This document shows, one piece after another, positions 34,447 to 43,611 of a stretch of DNA of 64,000 nucleotides (the first letter of the stretch is position 1; each line of letters starts with the position of its first letter). The notes below the pieces were generated by a model. It was not told where the DNA came from. It saw only the letters and a list, made by a program, of their open reading frames with translations, and searched no databases. The position numbers and the translations under genes were made by a program. Source of the DNA: an uncultured Roseobacter sp. (GTDB taxonomy: Bacteria > Pseudomonadota > Alphaproteobacteria > Rhodobacterales > Rhodobacteraceae). The stretch covers positions 33,387 through 97,386 of the forward strand of contig CAJXIL010000001.1 of assembly GCA_913054455.1 (NCBI GenBank), given 5' to 3'.

Positions 34447-34585
34447 TTGCGTTTAGAGCTGTACCGAAGGATACGTGAAAGAATTGGCAGTTTCTTCCAA
34501 TTTCGCCTCTCCCGTGCACCAACTTTGGATCTGTTTCACCCAAAATACCGTTCTAGCCTGCCAATGAGCAACGCAAGGATCGGCT

Positions 34586-35911
34586 ATGACAACATCGAAC
34601 ACAACACGCGGGGACGCATCCAGCCAATCCCCGCTCTCCCCCGGCATCAACTGGCTGTCTGATTTGAAACGCAGCCGTAAGCCCGGCCCCTTCTTTGGAG
34701 AGGCGCAACACACCTGGTCTGGCGCATCGACCTGTGCAGTCCATGCGGGCAGTTCAGATGATCCCCGCACCGGAGCTGTGGGAACCCCAATCTATCAGTC
34801 ATCGACCTTCTTGCTCGAGGACGACCAGTATAACTCGATCCATGATGGTTATGCGCGCGATCGATTTATCTATGCGCGCTATGGAAATCCGTCTCAGTGG
34901 GCAGTGCAACAAAAACTGGCTGCCTTGGAGGGCGCGGAATCCGCTATAGTCTTTAGTTCAGGCATGGCCGCGATCACCACGGCTGTCCTGAGCTTCATGG
35001 ATAAGGGCGCGCATGTGGTGGCCTCAAAAGAACTCTATGGCGGCACCTACAACCTGTTCAATCAGGAGCTGCCAAGTCTGGACATGTCCGCCACATTGGT
35101 CGACCCACGCGACTTTGACGCTATTGAAGCGGCGATCCAGCCCAATACGCAGATTCTGTATTTTGAGGCGATTACCAATCCGCTGCTGACGGTTGTGGAC
35201 ATCCCAAAGATTGTTGAAATTGCCAAAAAGCACAGCCTGCGTGTGATCATAGACGCCACATTTGCCACCCCTATTGGCCTGCGGTGCCTGGAACTTGGCG
35301 TTGATATTGTGGTGCACTCAGCATCCAAATACCTAAACGGCCATAGCGATTTGATTGCCGGGGTTGTATTGGGCTCTCGCAAGCTGATTGATCAGGTTTG
35401 GCCGCGGATGCTGACATATGGGGGCTCGCTTGATCCCCATGCCAGCTTCCTGCTCGAACGTGGTCTAAAGACTTTGGCGATCCGAATGAAGGCCCATCAG
35501 GACAGCGCTTTTGCCTTGGCAACCTATCTGGAACAGCACCCCGCGATTGAGAGGGTGTTTTATCCGCTTTTGCCCAGCCACCCGGATCATGCCATTGCGC
35601 AGCGCCTGCTCGACAATGCGACAGGCAACGTGACCTTTGTGGTCCGAGGTGGGGACGGGGCTGCTCTCGCGCTCTTAAAGGCACTTCGCCTACCCAAACA
35701 GGCAACCAGCCTTGGGGGTGTCGAGAGCCTGATAAGCCTGCCTTTCAACTCATCCCAAGCGGGATTCACCCAACAACAACGGGTCGAGATGGGCATCCTG
35801 CCAGGCACAGTGCGCCTATCGGTCGGTATCGAAGACGCCACCGATCTGATTGCAGATTTTAAACAAGCCCTAGGCCAGATGACAGATCAGACGGAGACAA
35901 CACATGCGTAA
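34586..35911 (+). CDS. Cys/Met metabolism PLP-dependent lyase, cystathionine beta-lyase-like
   Basis: The 441-residue protein has about 45 extra N-terminal residues before the fold begins at TCAVHAGSSDDPRTGAVGTPIYQSSTF. The Schiff-base Lys is in VVHSASKYLNGHSDLIAGVV. At the position of the methionine gamma-lyase Cys it reads ELYGGTYNLF, so a Gly replaces it; this fits cystathionine beta/gamma-lyase or O-acetylhomoserine-type enzymes. It is separated from the E3 gene by a terminator and overlaps the OsmC gene by 8 bases. Probably a sulfur amino acid lyase complementing methionine gamma-lyase; the exact reaction is unresolved. Confidence 0.82.
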   Translation: MTTSNTTRGDASSQSPLSPGINWLSDLKRSRKPGPFFGEAQHTWSGASTCAVHAGSSDDPRTGAVGTPIYQSSTFLLEDDQYNSIHDGYARDRFIYARYGNPSQWAVQQKLAALEGAESAIVFSSGMAAITTAVLSFMDKGAHVVASKELYGGTYNLFNQELPSLDMSATLVDPRDFDAIEAAIQPNTQILYFEAITNPLLTVVDIPKIVEIAKKHSLRVIIDATFATPIGLRCLELGVDIVVHSASKYLNGHSDLIAGVVLGSRKLIDQVWPRMLTYGGSLDPHASFLLERGLKTLAIRMKAHQDSAFALATYLEQHPAIERVFYPLLPSHPDHAIAQRLLDNATGNVTFVVRGGDGAALALLKALRLPKQATSLGGVESLISLPFNSSQAGFTQQQRVEMGILPGTVRLSVGIEDATDLIADFKQALGQMTDQTETTHA

Positions 35912-36449
35912 TGGTATTCCAGCAGCCGCGCTAAGCGAGTTTGTGAATGAGGTCCGCGATACTCCGCATGAGGCGGTGATGGACTATGGCATCAACATCA
36001 CCTGGGAAAGCGGCACCCGCAGCCATGTCGAGGCCAAGCCCATGCATGTCGGCGGCCATAGGGTCAGTCGCAAATTCAGCTGGAAGGCCGATGAACCGCG
36101 CCAATTAATGGGCACCAACCACGCAGCGAACCCGCAAGAGCTGCTTCTGTCCGGGTTAGGGGCCTGCATGATGGTGAGCTTTCTGGCCGGCGCCTCCGCC
36201 AAGGGAATTCAGATCGAAACGCTTGAAATCGATTTTGAAGCCAGCTTGGACCTACGCGGCTTCATGGGGATTGAGGCAAATAGCGCTGTAGGTTTTCCAG
36301 AGATCCAATACACGATCCATGTGACAGGAGACGCCAGCGCAGAGGCCTTTGAAACCCTGCATAGGGCCTCCGTTGTTCATAGCCCAAATGCCCAAACGAT
36401 ATTGAACCAGGTTGCCCTGAAAGGCGCTATCGTTAGCACTTCGATCTGA
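35904..36449 (+). CDS. OsmC-family protein
   Basis: The 181-residue protein has the OsmC/Ohr fold: GTNHAANPQELLLSGLGACMMVSFLAGASAKG carries the first Cys, and the second region HRASVVHSPNAQTIL has no Cys where Ohr/OsmC peroxidases place theirs. The two-Cys hydroperoxidase mechanism therefore seems unavailable. The start overlaps the PLP lyase gene by 8 bases, tying it to sulfur amino acid breakdown; handling of thiols, sulfide or persulfides is a possibility. Close relatives are annotated only as OsmC family. Confidence 0.82.
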   Translation: MRNGIPAAALSEFVNEVRDTPHEAVMDYGINITWESGTRSHVEAKPMHVGGHRVSRKFSWKADEPRQLMGTNHAANPQELLLSGLGACMMVSFLAGASAKGIQIETLEIDFEASLDLRGFMGIEANSAVGFPEIQYTIHVTGDASAEAFETLHRASVVHSPNAQTILNQVALKGAIVSTSI

Positions 36450-36808
36450 CGATGTTTTCAAAGGTTATGGTTTGCTCCCTTTAGTCTGGGAAATCTCGAG
36501 CCCCCAGCGCTTAAGGGCAGGCGCTTGGGGCACGTCATTAGACTTACCCTTAGAGCATGGATCGTCTCTATCTAAACTCTGAAACTGAGCATAAGGCACT
36601 TCCGAGACTCCGATAGTCTGCTCCCGCGCTGTGGCGTGCACCCTTTGGCTCAACACCGAAGTGTCGCGACCGATACATCTGAGTGTGGGGAAACAGGAGC
36701 TGCTTTACCTACAGCAAGACGCTGCCTAAATGGCAAACGCCTCATCAATCACAGACCTGTGGAATTTGGCGATTTTCTCAAACCTGGTAACGCATCGCAA
36801 TGCGAACG
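36450..36808. other. 359-base gap between convergent units
   Basis: The gap contains a stem-loop CCCCAGCGC...GCGCTTGGGG (36502-36530, one bulge) that could end the PLP lyase/OsmC transcript, and no credible gene. The right edge holds a second dyad that spans the GNAT stop codon (separate entry). Confidence 0.5.
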
Positions 36809-36813
36809 TTACC
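36786..36813. repeat. GGTAACG...CGTTACC dyad at the GNAT stop codon
   Basis: Arms GGTAACG and CGTTACC (perfect, 7 bases) enclose CATCGCAATGCGAA, which itself can pair (TCG/CGA). It spans the GNAT stop codon. The same 7-base arms occur again at 43464-43482, just past the far end of this gene block. Confidence 0.5.
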
Positions 36814-37651
36814 CAAGCTCCATCGAAGCAATTGCCATGCTGAGCGAGGAGGATTTCGGGACCACTCCGCTATACATTCGTGCTGTTTTAAAGGTTTCAA
36901 CAAACCCCAGTTCTTCTAAGGCTTTGCGGAATGCGATGGCTGAGCTGGGCAAGTCTAGAGTTACATCGGCAACATCAAGAGAGGCCGCTGCGGCGCGCAA
37001 CAATTTGAGCGCCGTTGCTGTATCCGGCGCCGTAATGGGCCCGACCTTGGCGCCGTTTTGGCACAGGCGTATAGTTGCAAAACCCGACACTTCTCCGTTT
37101 TGGGTCGACACAACCGTTTTGCGCGTTCCTGCCCCCTCTCCCACCCAATGCGACAGGAACCGAGAACGATCATACCCGTTTGCAAGCTGATCGAGGGCTG
37201 CAACCGCTGTAAAATCACGGGCCATATCGAAGCTACGGGTCCCCACTGTGGTTCCCGTTGGAGCCTTTCCCTGCAGACGCGTGGTGGCACCGGTTCGGAC
37301 GAAACCGGATTTGGCATAGTTGGGTTCTTGTTCCGCAACCCCATCCAAACCGACACAACGCGCCCCAGCATGGTGTAACGCGTGGCGCCATAGCGCAAAC
37401 CCGATGCCTTGGCCGCGAAATTCTGCTTTGCACAGGTACAGACCAAGGAAGGCCATGGTATCACTGTGGTTCACCACACTGATTGCGGCAATGGCTTCAC
37501 CAGCAACACGCGCGACAAAAAAGCCATCCGGGTCAGCGGCCAAAAACGCCTGCGCATCCTGAAGGCCAGGGTTCCAGCCCTCTTGCGCAGCCCAGATCAG
37601 CGCTGTTTCAAGGTCCTTCAGGTTGGCGGTGTCAAAGATCAGATCCTTCAT
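36809..37651 (-). CDS. GNAT-family N-acetyltransferase with C-terminal second domain
   Basis: The 280-residue protein has a GNAT acetyl-CoA site at KAEFRGQGIGFALWRHAL and the downstream strand VGLDGVAEQEPNYAKSGFV, followed by a second domain (about residue 145 onward, with VSGFATIRLCQNGAKVGPITA) like the extra domain of two-domain GNATs. It overlaps the GntR regulator by 4 bases on the minus strand, so the two are co-expressed. It would acetylate an amine, perhaps the compound carried by the divergent importer; the substrate is not known. Confidence 0.85.
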   Translation of the reverse strand: MKDLIFDTANLKDLETALIWAAQEGWNPGLQDAQAFLAADPDGFFVARVAGEAIAAISVVNHSDTMAFLGLYLCKAEFRGQGIGFALWRHALHHAGARCVGLDGVAEQEPNYAKSGFVRTGATTRLQGKAPTGTTVGTRSFDMARDFTAVAALDQLANGYDRSRFLSHWVGEGAGTRKTVVSTQNGEVSGFATIRLCQNGAKVGPITAPDTATALKLLRAAAASLDVADVTLDLPSSAIAFRKALEELGFVETFKTARMYSGVVPKSSSLSMAIASMELG

Positions 37652-38334
37652 TGTCCAAGCGCATCCTTGAGCGACAGGGGCGCCGACGTCTTGTTGCGCA
37701 GGTCCAAAGAGGTGACCAAATCGAGAAGATGGTTGCGCATCAATTCATCTGCCCTTGGGCCGTCCTGATCTGCAAGAGCGGACACCAGTGCGTCATGAGC
37801 GTGGCTTTCGCACATGGCCGTTCGGCGCTGCCAGTAAAGGGCCACGATGAGAGAAGACCGCGAGATCAACTGCTTAATGAAGGTCTCAATCGTGGTCTGG
37901 TCAGCAATCCGCGCAATTTCGATATGAAACTGGCCAGATAGGTAGAGTGCCCGGCCATGGTTGCCAACGGCCATGGCCTCGTGCTCGGCGTCGATATGAA
38001 CTTGTAGCTTTGCGATGTCTTCTTCTGTGGTCCGTTCCGCCGCAGAAAAGGCCGTGCGGGGTTCCAACAAGGCACGGGCTTCAAACACTTCCCGAGCCTC
38101 CCGAAGGCTGGGCTGCGCGACATAGGCACCACGGTTGCGCTTGTGCTCCACTAGTCGTTGCAGCGAAAGCGCCTGCAAAGCAGAACGTACCGTTGTTCGA
38201 CTTACACTGTAGATACTCGCTATTTCATCCTCCCCCAGTTTTGTGCCTGGAGCCAAGCGGTGTTCATGAATTGCCAGCTCCAACTGGGAAACCAATTGCT
38301 CTGCGGTCAACGGTGCTGAGGTCAGTTCGGTCAT
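37648..38334 (-). CDS. GntR-family regulator, FCD (FadR) subgroup
   Basis: The 228-residue protein has an N-terminal winged HTH (LGEDEIASIYSVSRTTVRSALQALSLQRLVEH) and an all-helical FCD ligand domain with the metal/ligand His pattern (GQFHIEIARIA, CESHAHDALVSALA). It overlaps the GNAT gene and is divergent from the ABC importer operon across 231 bases holding a TTGTGTACAA-type palindrome. It probably represses both arms until the imported amino acid or its derivative binds. Confidence 0.9.
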   Translation of the reverse strand: MTELTSAPLTAEQLVSQLELAIHEHRLAPGTKLGEDEIASIYSVSRTTVRSALQALSLQRLVEHKRNRGAYVAQPSLREAREVFEARALLEPRTAFSAAERTTEEDIAKLQVHIDAEHEAMAVGNHGRALYLSGQFHIEIARIADQTTIETFIKQLISRSSLIVALYWQRRTAMCESHAHDALVSALADQDGPRADELMRNHLLDLVTSLDLRNKTSAPLSLKDALGQ

Positions 38335-38412
38335 GTCTCATCCTTCGGTGATCACCTTGGGCTGACCCTGGTTAATAGGCAACCGATGATAAGCATCAAT
38401 TTTGTTTTCAAT

Positions 38413-38424
38413 ATTGTGTACAAT
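38413..38424. promoter_or_regulatory. Candidate GntR/FCD operator
   Basis: ATTGT-GT-ACAAT is a perfect-arm palindrome of the form bound by FadR-type GntR proteins. A related half-symmetric TTTTGCGCACAAAA follows directly. It lies between the gntR and ABC ATPase genes. Confidence 0.6.
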
Positions 38425-38565
38425 TTTGCGCACAAAAATCAAGATCGCCGCAGCGCAGGCGCACAAATAAACGGCAATCTCTGTTTTGCAGTCTGGAAAG
38501 CAGCGGAAAGGCTGGCTGGAGGGGATCGTCGCAACCTTAAGCTTGTTTGAACACGGCGAATTCAG

Positions 38566-39558
38566 ATGAGCGATGGGGTGGATATGCGCGGCACATATGA
38601 TCTTGAACTGGTTGGTCTGACGAAGAAATACGGCGACACGCTTGCTGTAGATGAAATCAACCACCTCTTTAAGGGGGGCTCCTATGTCTGCCTGTTGGGG
38701 CCGTCGGGCTGCGGCAAGTCCTCGACCCTGCGCATGATCGCTGGTCATGAAAAGGTGACCGAGGGAGCTATCGTTCTGGCGGGATCTGATGTCTCGCATC
38801 TTACCCCGGCCAAACGCGGCACTGCGATGATGTTTCAGAACTATGCTTTGTTCCCGCATTTGAATGTCCGTGACAACGTGGCGTTTTCCCTGCGGATGAA
38901 GGGCGAAGACAAAGCCACGCGCGATGCCAAGGCAAATGAGCTGCTAGAACTTGTGGATATGACAGACCTTGCTGATCGCCTTCCGGCGCAGCTCTCGGGT
39001 GGCCAGCAGCAGCGTGTTGCACTGGCGCGGGCGCTGATCACGCAGCCAAAGGTATTGTTGCTGGATGAACCGCTGTCGGCGCTTGATCCGTTTTTGCGCA
39101 TCCGCATGCGGGCCGAGCTGAAAAAGCTGCAGCGTGAACTGGGGATCACGTTTGTGCATGTCACCCACGGGCAGGATGAGGCGCTGGCGCTGGGAGATGA
39201 GCTGGTCGTCATGAACAACGCCCTGATCGAACAAGCAGGCAGCGCGCGGGAGGTCTGGACGGCCCCTAGAACCGAATTTGTGGCCCGGTTCATGGGCGGT
39301 CACAATGTCATCGCTCTGGACGGGGCCAAAGTGGCCCTGCGGGCCGATGATGTGAAGCTGGGCGACCACGGGCTGCCCGCATGGGTTACGTCGATCGAAT
39401 ATCAAGGCGGCCATGTGGCGCTGACAGCACGTATCGAGGCAGGCGAGCAGGTGCTGGCCTTGGTGCCCGAAGCCGCCTTTTTCCAATCACCAAAAAACCT
39501 GGGCGATCTGGTCAATCTCGCCTGGGATGAGGGGCGGCTGCACCGCCTCCAATCTTAA
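38566..39558 (+). CDS. ABC transporter ATP-binding protein, PotA class
   Basis: This 330-residue ATPase has Walker A GPSGCGKSS, Q-loop MMFQNYALFPHL, signature LSGGQQQRVALARA, Walker B LLLDEPLSALD and H-loop FVHVTHGQDEA, plus a C-terminal TOBE-like region. It is of the spermidine/putrescine PotA class. A second start six codons downstream is possible and has a G-rich site in front. It is the first gene of a five-gene operon (ATPase, binding protein, two permeases, racemase) divergent from a GntR regulator. Confidence 0.92.
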   Translation: MSDGVDMRGTYDLELVGLTKKYGDTLAVDEINHLFKGGSYVCLLGPSGCGKSSTLRMIAGHEKVTEGAIVLAGSDVSHLTPAKRGTAMMFQNYALFPHLNVRDNVAFSLRMKGEDKATRDAKANELLELVDMTDLADRLPAQLSGGQQQRVALARALITQPKVLLLDEPLSALDPFLRIRMRAELKKLQRELGITFVHVTHGQDEALALGDELVVMNNALIEQAGSAREVWTAPRTEFVARFMGGHNVIALDGAKVALRADDVKLGDHGLPAWVTSIEYQGGHVALTARIEAGEQVLALVPEAAFFQSPKNLGDLVNLAWDEGRLHRLQS

Positions 39559-39586
39559 TCAAATCAACCAACAAGGGATGAACTCA

Positions 39587-40852
39587 ATGTCTAAAATGCG
39601 TTATAGTCGTCGTACTGTTTTGAAAGGTGGCGCTGCTGTTGCCGCTGCCTCCACATTGGCCGCACCGATGGTCTGGGCTCAGGAAATCAAGGATATCACC
39701 CTGCGTCAGTTCGGGACCGGTGTTTCCAACCTCAACGATGTCGCAACCAAGGTCAAAGAAGACCTGGGTTTCAATCTGGAAATGACGGCTCTGGACAGTG
39801 ACAGCGTTACCCAGCGCGCCGCGACGCAGCCTGACAGTTTTGATGTCGCCGACATTGAATACTGGATCTGCAAAAAGGTCTGGCCAACGGGCAACCTGCA
39901 GGCAATGGATACATCCAAGATCGCCAATTACGACAAGATCGTCGGCACCTTTCGTTCGGGCAAGCTGACTCCGGAAAGCGTGATTGCACAGGGCACTGCG
40001 CCCCATACTGTAGGCTTTGTTGAGGGGCCAGGCGGCAAAACCTTTGCCGACAACGAAACCGGTTGGATGACTCTGATCCCGACGATCTACAACGCTGACA
40101 CCCTGGGCATTCGACCTGACCTGATTGGCCGCCCCATCGAAAGCTGGACCGAGCTGCTAAACCCCGAGTTCAAGGGCAAGGCCTCTATCCTCGACATTTC
40201 ATCGATCGGGATCATGGACATGGCCATGGTCTGCGAAGCCATGGGCGAGATCCAGTATGGCGACAAGGGCAACATGACCAAGGAAGAGATCGACAAGACC
40301 TTTGCGATCTTTACTGAAGCCAAACAAAACGGCCAGTTCCGCGCCTTCTGGAAATCGTTTGATGAATCCGTCAACCTGATGGCTTCTGGTGAGGTGGTGA
40401 TCCAGTCCATGTGGTCGCCTGCGATCACAGCCGTCAAATCGCGCGGTATTCCTTGTGTCTACCAGCCGCTCAAAGAGGGCTACCGGTCATGGGGTGGCGG
40501 TCTTGGCCTGTCCTCCAGCCTGTCGGGGATGGAGCTGGATGCGGCCTATGAATACATCAACTGGTATCTGTCCGGTTGGGTCGGCGGCTACCTGATGCGT
40601 CAGGGCTATTACTCGGCCGTGCCCGAGACGTCCAAAGAATTCATGAGCGCCAACGAGTGGGGCTACTGGTTCGAAGGCAAGCCCGCAACCGACGTCATCA
40701 CCTCGCCGACAGGGGACCAGTTGGCCAAGGCCGGAGATGTGCGCGATGGTGGTTCGTTCACCGAGCGCATGGGCGCCGTTGCCTGTTGGAATTCCGTCAT
40801 GGACGAGAACCAGTACATGGTGCGCAAATGGAATGAATTCATCGCAGCCTGA
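39587..40852 (+). CDS. ABC transporter substrate-binding protein (Tat-exported, PotD class)
   Basis: ATG 39587 behind AAGGGA is favoured over 39578. The twin-arginine leader MSKMRYSRRTVLKGGAAVAAASTLAAPMVWAQ marks folded export through Tat. The mature part of about 390 residues is a family-1 extracellular binding protein of the polyamine/opine type (MTLIPTIYNADTLGIRPDLIG, ASGEVVIQSMWSPAITAVKSRG). It is larger than PotD itself. With a hydantoin/Asp-Glu racemase in the same operon, an amino-acid-like or hydantoin-like ligand is likelier than a polyamine; this is inference. Confidence 0.88.
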   Translation: MSKMRYSRRTVLKGGAAVAAASTLAAPMVWAQEIKDITLRQFGTGVSNLNDVATKVKEDLGFNLEMTALDSDSVTQRAATQPDSFDVADIEYWICKKVWPTGNLQAMDTSKIANYDKIVGTFRSGKLTPESVIAQGTAPHTVGFVEGPGGKTFADNETGWMTLIPTIYNADTLGIRPDLIGRPIESWTELLNPEFKGKASILDISSIGIMDMAMVCEAMGEIQYGDKGNMTKEEIDKTFAIFTEAKQNGQFRAFWKSFDESVNLMASGEVVIQSMWSPAITAVKSRGIPCVYQPLKEGYRSWGGGLGLSSSLSGMELDAAYEYINWYLSGWVGGYLMRQGYYSAVPETSKEFMSANEWGYWFEGKPATDVITSPTGDQLAKAGDVRDGGSFTERMGAVACWNSVMDENQYMVRKWNEFIAA

Positions 40853-40935
40853 CCAAACAGGGGCGTCGGCCGATTGGTCGGCGTCCTCTACCGCATCCGG
40901 CAACAGATCCACGTTTAGAGCACAAGAAAGCCACC

Positions 40936-41790
40936 ATGGGCAAATCCCGAGATATCATTGCTTATCTGCAAGCCGCGCCGTTGATGGCTGTGTTGCTCGC
41001 CTTTCTTGTTGTGCCAATCGGCATGATTGTTGTGGTCAGTTTTTGGGGCGCGACCGAGTTTTCGATCTACCCCGCGTTTCAGTTTGATAACTATGCGTTC
41101 CTGTTCGGGTCGCCCGTCACCTACAAGGTGTTCTTTGCCACGTTCAAATACGCCTTCATCACCTGGATCTTCACCCTGTCGATAGGCTTCACCGTGGCCT
41201 ATTTCCTGGCGTTTCATGTGCGCACGCAGGCCATGCAAACCGCCTTGTTCTTACTCTGCACGATCCCGTTCCTGACCTCGAATATAATCCGGATGATTTC
41301 GTGGATCCCGTTTCTGGGCCGCAATGGCATAGCCAATCAGACTCTGATCTCATGGGGCTTGATTGATGAACCGCTGGAGTGGCTGCTGTACTCTGATTTT
41401 TCGGTCATCCTTGCCTTTGTTCACCTATATACGCTGTTCATGGTTGTTCCGATCTTCAACACCATGATGCGGATCGACAAATCCCTGATCGAAGCGGCCT
41501 ATGACAATGGCGCAACCGGGTTGCAAACACTTTGGCATGTGATCGTCCCGCTGACGAAGCCGGGCATCATGATCGGAACCATCTTTGTGGTGACGCTGGT
41601 GATGGGGGATTTCATCACCGTGCGGTTCATGTCTGGCAGTCAAAAGGCCAATGTGGGGCGCCTGATCTCCAATGATATCGCGCTGCTGCAATACCCCTCG
41701 GCCGCGGCTACGGCTGTTGTGTTGCTCTGTACGGTCCTGATCGTCATCGGCGTGCTGCTGCGTTTTGTAAACATCCGCAAGGAACTTTGA
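40936..41790 (+). CDS. ABC transporter permease, PotB class
   Basis: The 284-residue BPD permease has about six hydrophobic helices (APLMAVLLAFLVVPIGMIVVVSFWG at the start) and an EAA loop EAAYDNGATGLQTLWHVIVPLTKPGIMIG. It lies 83 bases after the binding-protein gene and two bases before the partner permease. Confidence 0.92.
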   Translation: MGKSRDIIAYLQAAPLMAVLLAFLVVPIGMIVVVSFWGATEFSIYPAFQFDNYAFLFGSPVTYKVFFATFKYAFITWIFTLSIGFTVAYFLAFHVRTQAMQTALFLLCTIPFLTSNIIRMISWIPFLGRNGIANQTLISWGLIDEPLEWLLYSDFSVILAFVHLYTLFMVVPIFNTMMRIDKSLIEAAYDNGATGLQTLWHVIVPLTKPGIMIGTIFVVTLVMGDFITVRFMSGSQKANVGRLISNDIALLQYPSAAATAVVLLCTVLIVIGVLLRFVNIRKEL

Positions 41791-41791
41791 T

Positions 41792-42628
41792 ATGGAACAG
41801 CGCCCCCGGTCTTTCTACTGTCTTGCTGCCTTCTTTTGCCTCTTCCTGCTGTTCCTTTATGGTCCGACCCTGACGATCGGAATCTTGTCGTTCCAAGGCA
41901 AAGGTGGCGGGCTGACCTTCCCGATGCGCGGTGTCTCCCTAAACTGGTTCCGCGAGTTGTTTGAACAACAGGCGGTCGGAGACATTTGGGGGTCGTTCCG
42001 TCGTTCACTGGCACTGGGGCTCATGGTGATGGTCTCCACCGTGGTGGTTTCGGTCATGGCGGGGCTGGCCTTTCGCAAAAAATTCGCCGGTTCAACCGTG
42101 TTGTTCTACCTGGCGATTACATCGCTGGTAATCCCGTCCATCCTTGTCTCATTGGGGGTCGGTCTGATTTTCAACCAGCTTGGCCTCAAGGTTCACTGGA
42201 CCAGCTCTGGCTTTGGCAGCCAGCTGACATGGACATTGCCATTTGGGCTGCTGATCATATTTGCCGTCTTTAACCGGTTCGACAAATCCTATGAGGAAGC
42301 CGCCCGTGATCAGGGGGCCACGTCCTGGCAGACTATTCGCCATGTGATCTTGCCCATTATCGCGCCCTCGCTGATCGGGGTCGCTCTGTTCGGCTTTACC
42401 CTATCCTACGATGAATTTGCCCGGACCTTGTTGACCGCAGGCAGCTACAACACCCTACCGCTGGAGATCTTTGGCATGACCACCAATGTCACCACCCCGG
42501 TCATCTATGCGCTTGGAACGCTTACTACCCTGTTTTCATTGGCGATCATCGGCGTGTTTTTGCTGATCGTCTGGATTGTCGGGAAACGCCGCTCACGTGT
42601 GGGATCCGACGCCGGAAAGGCGGTCTGA
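41792..42628 (+). CDS. ABC transporter permease, PotC class
   Basis: The 278-residue membrane protein has the expected six helices and an EAA loop EEAARDQGATSWQTIRHVILPIIAPSLIG. It partners with the preceding permease. Its stop overlaps the racemase start (TGATG), so the two are translationally coupled. Confidence 0.92.
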   Translation: MEQRPRSFYCLAAFFCLFLLFLYGPTLTIGILSFQGKGGGLTFPMRGVSLNWFRELFEQQAVGDIWGSFRRSLALGLMVMVSTVVVSVMAGLAFRKKFAGSTVLFYLAITSLVIPSILVSLGVGLIFNQLGLKVHWTSSGFGSQLTWTLPFGLLIIFAVFNRFDKSYEEAARDQGATSWQTIRHVILPIIAPSLIGVALFGFTLSYDEFARTLLTAGSYNTLPLEIFGMTTNVTTPVIYALGTLTTLFSLAIIGVFLLIVWIVGKRRSRVGSDAGKAV

Positions 42629-43293
42629 TGCATCTGGTTTACATCAATCCCAACTCGACCGAGGCGATGACACAGAGTGTGGTCGCGGTCGCCGCCCGAA
42701 ATGCCCCGCAGGTGCAGGTAACAGGGCTGACAAACAGCAAAGGCCCGGCGGCCATTGAGGGGCCAGAGGACGGCGATGCGGCAATTCCTGGTGTGTTGCA
42801 GCTTGTTGCCGAGGCTCAGCTCCGAGGGGCCGACGCCATTGTCATCGCCTGTTTTGATGACACCGGCCTAAGCCAGGCCCGCAGCCTGGCAAGCTGTCCA
42901 GTTCTGGGCATTGGCCACTCGGCCTATACGATGGCATCATTGCAGGGTGGGGGATTTTGTGTCGTCACATCCGTTGAAAATGCGGTACCAGTCATCAAGG
43001 GCAATATAGAGACTTCGGGCTTTGGCGAAAATTGCACCTTGGTTAAAGCAAGCGGGCTGTCTGTTCTGACGATCGAACAAGGCGGAGAAGAAATGTTGGA
43101 TCAATTGTCTCAGGCCATTCTCGAAGCGAAAGATCAATATATCTGCCAAACCGTTATTCTGGGCTGCGCCGGTATGGCAATGCATCACAGTGTTCTTGCA
43201 CGCAGAACAGGCACAAAGCTGATAGATGGAGTCGTCGCCTCCACGCATTTGGCCGTTGCTGCCGCACTGACCTTGCCAGAAAAGACACCTTAG
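42628..43293 (+). CDS. Asp/Glu/hydantoin racemase-family protein
   Basis: The 221-residue protein begins with the family signature VYINPNSTEAMTQSV, with the two catalytic-type Cys residues in VIACFDDTGL and VILGCAGMAMH. These enzymes racemise 5-substituted hydantoins, allantoin or acidic amino acids without a cofactor. It is coupled to the last permease gene, so the racemised compound is probably what the importer brings in. A hydantoinase is not adjacent; a HyuA/HyuB pair lies about 13 kb away under different control. Confidence 0.88.
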   Translation: MHLVYINPNSTEAMTQSVVAVAARNAPQVQVTGLTNSKGPAAIEGPEDGDAAIPGVLQLVAEAQLRGADAIVIACFDDTGLSQARSLASCPVLGIGHSAYTMASLQGGGFCVVTSVENAVPVIKGNIETSGFGENCTLVKASGLSVLTIEQGGEEMLDQLSQAILEAKDQYICQTVILGCAGMAMHHSVLARRTGTKLIDGVVASTHLAVAAALTLPEKTP

Positions 43294-43611
43294 AATTTAC
43301 CGGCACGGCAACTCGCGCTACCCATTTCGGGCAGGCAGACTGCCGCGGCAGTTCTTTGAGAAGACCGCAGCCTGATGCATCGCGGACGCCAACTCGCCGC
43401 AGGATCAGTCGCGCCCGTGTTAAAGGCTCCGGCGGCTACGTCTGAACCAAATGCAGGAAAAGCGGTAACGGATCACGTTACCAGACCATCGCGGGGCAGG
43501 CTGGTCAGTGAATGGCCCTCAGATCACCAGGCCTGGTTGGGTTGGCCATGAAGTCATCGAGTTCTGGGATCGGAAGAAACATCGGGCCGTTTCCGCTTGA
43601 TGGTGGTGCCT
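43294..43611. other. 318-base gap with two dyads
   Basis: ACTGCCGCGGCAGT (43339-43352) followed by TCTTTG may end the racemase operon. A GGTAACG-GATCA-CGTTACC hairpin is listed separately. I see no gene. Confidence 0.45.
43464..43482. repeat. GGTAACG-GATCA-CGTTACC hairpin
   Basis: Perfect 7-base arms with a 5-base loop, and the arms are identical to those of the dyad at 36786-36813. The two dyads lie just outside the two ends of the GNAT/GntR/ABC/racemase block. Confidence 0.55.
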
